From: Pseudisothecium myosuroides
Lineage: Eukaryota > Streptophyta > Bryopsida > Hypnales > Lembophyllaceae
Direction of reading: 5' to 3'
Assembly (NCBI GenBank): GCA_951799445.1
Contig: OX637292.1
Coordinates: 11,163,296-11,227,295, forward strand
Length of the DNA stretch: 64,000 bases
Each line of letters starts with the position of its first letter. The first letter of the stretch is position 1. Of this stretch, positions 58,635 to 64,000 are shown in pieces. The notes under the pieces were generated by a model. That model worked only from the letters and a program-made list of their open reading frames with translations. It did no database searches and had not been told where the DNA came from. Made by a program: the position numbers and the translations under genes.

Positions 58635-61536
58635 TTAAAAGAAGTCAGGAGGAAAGAGCACATGATCAATGCCGTGAATCACCACCTGTCCAGTCACGTT
58701 GTACAGATTGGGGTCAACGACTCGCATATGCATGTCGGCTCCAACGAACACCCCGTCAGCTGAGTACGACAATGCCAGAGTTAATCCGGAGAGGGTCGTG
58801 ACCGAGGTGGGCTTGGTTGCGAGTATGGCGGCCAAGTCGAAGCAGCCGGCGACGACGTGGTAGAGCGCGACGTCGTTCACTTTGTTCTCAGCGAACGCTT
58901 TGTCAAGGTAAGGTCGGTTATCTGGCGCGGTGAGGGCTTCGTTGTTAGGGAGGAAGACGGTCACCGGCTGGGCGTGGTCCCCTAGCAAAACGGCGTCCAA
59001 GTCGAAGGATCCCACGAGCCCTAGGGCTTCGGAGTAGTCCGGCTTGTCCAGGAGATAGTTTATCGCCACTTGCAGCTGCCCAATTGCCGTCGTCGTGTCT
59101 GTAACAACGCCACACATGGGATTCATGATCATTCAGAAATGGGAATCGTTTACACAGTGACTTGAGATCAGGATTTCAGACACGCCGTTCTGTCATTTCA
59201 TTTGGATCCTAAATCCAGCCCCGCGTACTTCCCAACCCCCAAATCTCGTCTCAAACTACCACTTCCGCAGTAAAGATCGATTTCAAATTGTGTTTTCCCG
59301 TATTGCCACAAATTCCAAACCCCAAATCTCAAACATGCTTACAAGATTCAACGTGCTTATGACTTGAAAATCTTCCCGCCCGTTCATTTACTTCAGAAAC
59401 TAGAAACATATTACCAATTCGTATTTCGTTCAGTACATTTCCATCTATTCCTGTAAGCTTATGGTCGCTCCCAACAGTTAATGGTATTCAACACAGACTA
59501 AGCTAGTGTTGCATCACATGAGATGATATGCAATCCATGAGCAACATGGGATGGGAAAAATGCGCAGTGCGTACTTGGTTCGGAGTAGGGAGCGCCAGCA
59601 GATTCCTCCAAGCCGTCATTAATCTGGAGCCACTGCTTCAGCGTGGGCGCATCAGCCAAAAGAATGTACCCAGGCTCATTAGCATAAAAATTGATGATAT
59701 AGTTCCAGGCATACATAGTCGGGTGGAGCTCATCCCAAAAGATGGCGCGTGCCCTCCTCTTGCACACAGTGTATAACCAGGCCCCTGTCGCAGGATCCAC
59801 ATCCCCACATGCCGACGTGTTCGTTGTCGGTGCGCAGCACGGCTTGAGCGCATCAGTGAATCCGTTCGTGCTCGCCTCCTGTATCAGCTTGTCCATGGCG
59901 GTGTGCTCGTCCAAGACGATGAACCTTGCTCCGGGGTTGAGGGCGTTGATGCTCTGCACGGCGCCCAGCAAGAAAGCGTTGTGGATCATAATGAAAGGCT
60001 CGGCATCTGCTTCTGCGCAGTGCTCGTACATGTGGGAGGCCGTGGCAAGAGGACTGCAGTCGACGTTGAACACGTTCGGCATCATGACGTTACGAAGCCC
60101 AATGTCGTAGAGGCGCTGCAGATTGTTTTGGATGCCGTTGACGACGCGCTGCATGAAGACGTAAAACTCCGGGAGAGTCTCCCCCATGAAGGTCAAGTAG
60201 TCATCCACCATCACAGAGACGATCGTGACGGAATTCAAAAGCTCCTCATATTCGTACGCGCCCGTGTGGAGCAAACGCTCGAAGTTGTCCACTTGGGCGC
60301 CCAAGCTGGTGGGGTTGTTCGCGAGGGTTGTTCCCGAGTCGCCCACGGCGAAGTTCACGCCGGAGGAGATGTCCGCGCCTTCGGAGTAGAGGTATGGCGG
60401 CGGGTATACGGGCAGCTTCAGCATATCCTCTGCAACAGCGACATTACAGAGTCAGAAAACAGAGTCCCCAACTGATTTGCAATAAATTGGCAAATTTGCC
60501 GGAAAAATTGGGGTAAAGTTATGAAAATTGTGGCGCGGGAAAGCTGATCGATGTGAATTGAGAGTCAGTGAGCACTTGTGAAGCGGAAATGAGGGACTTA
60601 CTAATCCAATCGGTTTGAGTCTTGCCGTCGGAGTATCGTCCCGCAGGGGCTCCGTTCCTGCCCGGCCATGAGATGCCGTAAGGAGCTTTCCAAGCCCTGC
60701 CCGTGAAGTTTCCGGTTTTCGGGGTGTTTCCGACGTCGACATATGAGTCACCGAATGCGAACAGAAGCGTTGTCTTTTGCGCCTCCACTGCCACATTCCA
60801 ACCAGAAATTCTCATCAATCCACTGCTTGAAGGGATTGATGTGGAATCGTCACATGATGCAAACTCAGCTACAAGACCACATGACCTCAAGAATTTTCAC
60901 GCATGCTATAATTCCTGACAGCAATTTTAATCATCGGAGACTGTAACTCATATACTCATTATCCCCTGTTGCAAGACTGAACCTCCCCTCTCAGCTTGCA
61001 CTCAAATGGTAATGCACAAACTGAAAAGACTGTGAAAGTGAACGTACACCATAATTTCAAACAGATACCAATATTCCTCGCAAGCGCTTCCAACGGGGAA
61101 GCACAAGACTTCAGAGTTGAAAGTGCTGGGGGATAGCTAGATATATCCTCTCTGCGAAGATCACACTGTTTTAAAAGGCAATGCCCTACCAACAGCTAGT
61201 TCTCATGTCCTCCAAAACCCAGCCTCGACGTCACAGACTGTCCAACCAGATTCCCATGTCCACAGCTACAGACCAACATTCAAAACTCACAAACTTCCTG
61301 CAAAAATGAAAAATTCTCATACCAATCTCAGAATCAATATAAAATTTACAGAGACACAACGAGAATGACAATCAGCAGAGAGGCGCAGACGACGTCGATT
61401 TAGCAACATTCGCATGCATGCACGAAGACCAGTCCACGAAATGTCGTCACCATGCAAGGTGCGTACCCGAATGTAAGATGGAAGACGAACAGAAGAGACC
61501 CAGCAGCACTAGGCTGCAAACTCGTAGGCTCGCCAT
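58635..61536 (-). CDS. secreted GDSL esterase/lipase fused to a fasciclin (FAS1) domain
   Basis: Four exons on the minus strand: 61467-61536, 60602-60787, 59575-60429, 58635-59098. All introns are GT-AG, phases agree, and the joined frame is exactly 525 codons (524 aa). Residues 1-26 are a signal peptide (MASLRVCSLVLLGLFCSSS). Residues ~27-360 form an SGNH/GDSL domain: FAFGDSYVDVGN with Ser38, PYGISWPGRNGAPAGRYSDG, GVNFAVGDSGTTL (block II), and FWDELHPTMYAW with Asp318 and His321 (block V). Block III, normally GGND, reads MVDD (Asp161). The part resembles the At5g03610-type GDSL subgroup. Exon 4 is a FAS1 domain: TVFLPNNEAL (H1-like), LYHVV (YH motif) and VVIHGIDHVLFP (H2-like). No GPI signal follows. 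FAS1 domains mediate wall or membrane adhesion in arabinogalactan proteins. I know of no plant protein with this order. Two separate genes are the alternative; the exon-3 frame would then read on to a stop near 59498. Confidence 0.85.
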
Positions 61537-61659
61537 TGCAACAAATTAAACCCACGCCTCCACTCCAGCAGCAGAGCTGACTGTCCTGTCCTGGACCCAG
61601 ATGCTTTCGACTCGTTGAGGGAGCTAAGCTATGATCGAGTGGGGGCTACACTGGGGTGG

Positions 61660-61667
61660 TTTAAATA
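61660..61667 (-). promoter_or_regulatory. candidate TATA box of the GDSL-FAS1 gene
   Basis: TATTTAAA on the minus strand, about 125 bp upstream of the start codon, in otherwise GC-rich sequence. Position fits a TATA box with a leader of about 90 bases. Confidence 0.4.
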
Positions 61668-63863
61668 TTGCCGGCAGGGGACCATTTGATCCCATGGGCG
61701 GAGCGAACCGACGCTGCGCCAGTGGGACTGCGCAGGTTCCGGAGTTGCTAAATTTGGGGCCGCGAGCCAGAGGCGGACGGGCGTCACTGCACCTGCGTGC
61801 TCCTGCGAGAGAACACAAGCAAGAGTGTGCTTTCCGGCCTCCTATTGCAAGTCAACTGCTAGGAGGGGGGCCTGGCTCACTGGCTGCGGGGGCACATTGC
61901 ACGGCCAGTATTGGACTGTACTGGCCGGAAGGTAGTGTCCTCGGGACCGTGTCTGGGAGTTGCCTGGGAGTTTTTTCATGTTTGATCTGCCGCCAGTTTA
62001 CAACTACGGTTGCGGCTTTAGGTTGCCGCGAACCCGCATCCTGGAAACGCACATGGTGTAAAGCCAAATTGTGGCGGGTTTAACTGAGATCCCACTCCCA
62101 TTCGTGTTCCGGAACTTAAGAGTCTTTTCAATTCGTTTAAGACCCGTCACAGGTAGTGTTGATATGCTCCACGCTCATGAAATCGGAAATACGAGATATA
62201 GATCCGTTAATCGTACTACTTGATAGGACAATTAGTACGGACTTTGGGTAGCGAGTTCTTGATTTCTCTCGGCGTCCGGCCCTACTGGGTTAGTTACCGA
62301 ATTTTGACGATTCGAATGGGGATAATTACTAAGAGACTGAGTATGCCCGCGATTCCAGTCATGGTGACCAATGACTAACCAGTGAGATTAATCTCTCCAC
62401 CATGAATTGTTCCTGCTCGGAACCTCATCTGCAGACCCCAGTCGTTGTATCGCTGCCGGAATCTCACCAATTTATCGAAATCGACAATTAGTATGGGGAT
62501 AAATAAAATCCTATACGATTCCATGCATTACTGGATCCATCCCACTAATTTGACGACGATTCGAATGGGGATCAGAAACCCTGAGATTCCACTAATGGAT
62601 TCAACGGAACAGTGGGATTACTCTCCCGATCCACCAATATGAATCCCCTCGTTTGGAGTTTAAATTACCTCCGCCGTTCCTTCCAAGGAATATATATACT
62701 GTACTTATCCTCCATGTCGGCAGTGACGACAGAATGCGGGTGCATGGCAGCACGAGAAGAGCGACTCCTCCACCTCCGCCCCTTCCCAGCGAGCGCGTGC
62801 ACGGCGGATGGTTTCATTGTGGCATCAATGGCGTCATGCCAAGTCCATTCCCAGGAATATATGATGCCATTCGGGCTCTCCCCGGCCCATCATCTCCGGG
62901 AAAGCAGACAATCAGCTTCGATCACATGGGCATTCGGCCTTGGCCTTTCGGGGGAAGGTCGAATGCCTTTTGGTACGATGCCTCCACCCTGGTACGGTTT
63001 CGGTACTTGAAAAGGACGATCAGATGTCACCTTACAGTTTTGTTTGTTTTGGATGCTTGCTTGGATTCTTTGGGGAAATGGAAAGAAGAATCTTTGTGTG
63101 CGGTGGTGGTTGTTGTTGCTGTTTTGTTGGGAGGGAGGGAGAGACATGCATGGAGGAAGGATAAAGGATGGTATATAAGTGTACGGCTATCCAGAAAATG
63201 ATCTATTATAAGGATTCTTACTGGTAAAATAGCCACAGTGGTGCTGTGATGAGGTAAGATTCCGGCAAAAATTTGCCCAAAAATTAAAATTTGGATGGCA
63301 GAATTGATTGCACAAGGATAGCATTGTACTGCCAAGCAGCAAAGCCCAAGCCATGGAGTATTGGAGTTGCCTAGAGTCTAGAACAGTGCTACAAGTGTTT
63401 CAAGGAGGAGGAATTTTTAGGGTGGGTGGCTGGGTGGGTTCGGTTCTCCATTGGTTGGGGATAATTATTTATAAAAATTTGGCATCTATTTTGAAGTGGT
63501 TGGTTTTGTCTTTCATGATCTCCTGTAGCTCATTCCCGGTTTCTGATTTCAAATATGAATTCAAATTTTGTCAAATTTATCATCCACGGTAAATAAAAAG
63601 CTACTCTATTTTCATCTTTGAAGACTGCTCGTATGACTACATTAACTTGTTCTATTAGTGTGTGACACTAATTTCCCAAATTACTCCACAGCACTGCAAA
63701 TTAATGGTGGTTGAAATGTGATTGTATTACAGTCTGTCCTAACTTCCAATAAACAAGAATTTTGCGATGTAGGTGACACTAGTCCACATAATACACGCAC
63801 AATATCAAGCTTATAGTAAATAAATCACTCTTATTATCATCCTTCTGTCTTTTTTTTTCACAG
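61668..63863. other. intergenic, no convincing gene
   Basis: GC-rich until about 62080, then mixed. Overlapping open frames in several phases at 62612-63201 show no domain. A degenerate ~245 bp tandem pair is visible at 62229-62400 and 62477-62640 (shared GACAATTAGTA, GACGATTCGAATGGGGAT and GAGATT-C blocks). Confidence 0.4.
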
Positions 63864-63995
63864 GTTGTGCGGCATGCCTACAGTATTGAGCATCCACTGA
63901 TTAGGATCCACATTTCAGAATGTTCAGTAGATAAAACGTTGACTAGCCAGTCAGTAAAAGTGCATTTCAGTGTGCACGTGCTGCAGATTATGAAG
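63864..63995 (+). CDS. possible internal exon of a gene running off the right edge
   Basis: A strong polypyrimidine tract and acceptor (TTTTTTTTCACAG) end at 63863, and a GT follows AAG at 63996. The 132 bases between are open in one frame (44 codons, VVRHAYSIEHPLIRIHISEC...) and closed in at least one other. No family recognised; could be chance. Confidence 0.25.
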
Positions 63996-64000
63996 GTTTG

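Noticed and set aside
59903..60475. 190-codon plus-strand frame
   Set aside because: Antisense to GDSL exon 3, which has clear family motifs.
61631..62083. 150-codon plus-strand frame upstream of the GDSL-FAS1 gene
   Set aside because: GC-rich chance frame overlapping the presumed promoter. No domain or fitting splice signals.
62612..63201. overlapping plus-strand frames of 132 and 182 codons
   Set aside because: Open in two frames over the same bases, Pro-rich low-complexity text. Neither resembles a known family.
1..64000. CRISPR arrays, bacterial operons, phage or plasmid features
   Set aside because: The repeats are tandem duplications or transposons without regular spacers, and the genes are spliced plant nuclear genes.

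Overview
The window looks like nuclear DNA of a land plant. It has spliced genes with GT-AG introns, a plant-type cellulose synthase with an N-terminal zinc finger and class-specific region, a plastid carotenoid isomerase with a transit peptide, pectin methylesterases, and AT-rich intergenic DNA full of non-autonomous DNA transposons and transposon relics. I cannot name the species. The CesA N-terminus resembles what I remember of seed-free plants (bryophyte grade), but that is only an impression.

Layout. 1-2254: an eroded transposon ORF and a TIR element. 2255-5937 (+): a five-exon Z-ISO gene whose first intron is built from ~270 bp tandem repeats that duplicate the exon-1 splice-donor area. 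5938-25060: about 19 kb of gene-poor, AT-rich DNA holding Stowaway-like (TA target site), CACTA-like (3 bp target site) and piggyBac-like (TTAA) short elements. 25061-33338 (+): promoter/leader and a ten-exon CesA gene (1106 aa), followed by a truncated tandem copy of its last exon. 35904-36245 (-): a small organellar-type uL18 ribosomal protein gene with a telo-box. 36436-40840 and 54637-58225: two copies of a ~3.6 kb segmental duplication, each with a small predicted membrane-protein ORF and a five-exon pectin methylesterase (PME). The copies are separated by ~14 kb of transposon debris: a copia pol relic, Harbinger-, piggyBac- and pogo-like elements and a dead pogo transposase. 58635-61536 (-): a four-exon gene encoding a secreted GDSL esterase/lipase joined in frame to a fasciclin (FAS1) domain. 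The last 2.4 kb hold no convincing gene apart from a possible exon at the right edge.

Function. Four of the six best-supported protein genes act on or in the cell wall: CesA makes cellulose, the two PMEs de-esterify pectin, and the GDSL-FAS1 protein is a predicted secreted wall or surface hydrolase. Linkage may be accidental. The observations I value most are the GDSL-FAS1 fusion, the MITE inserted exactly at the stop codon of one PME copy with an empty site in the other, the loss of the PME substrate-binding arginine in that same copy, the small membrane-protein family paired with the PMEs, and the recurrent growth of introns by tandem duplication across splice sites.
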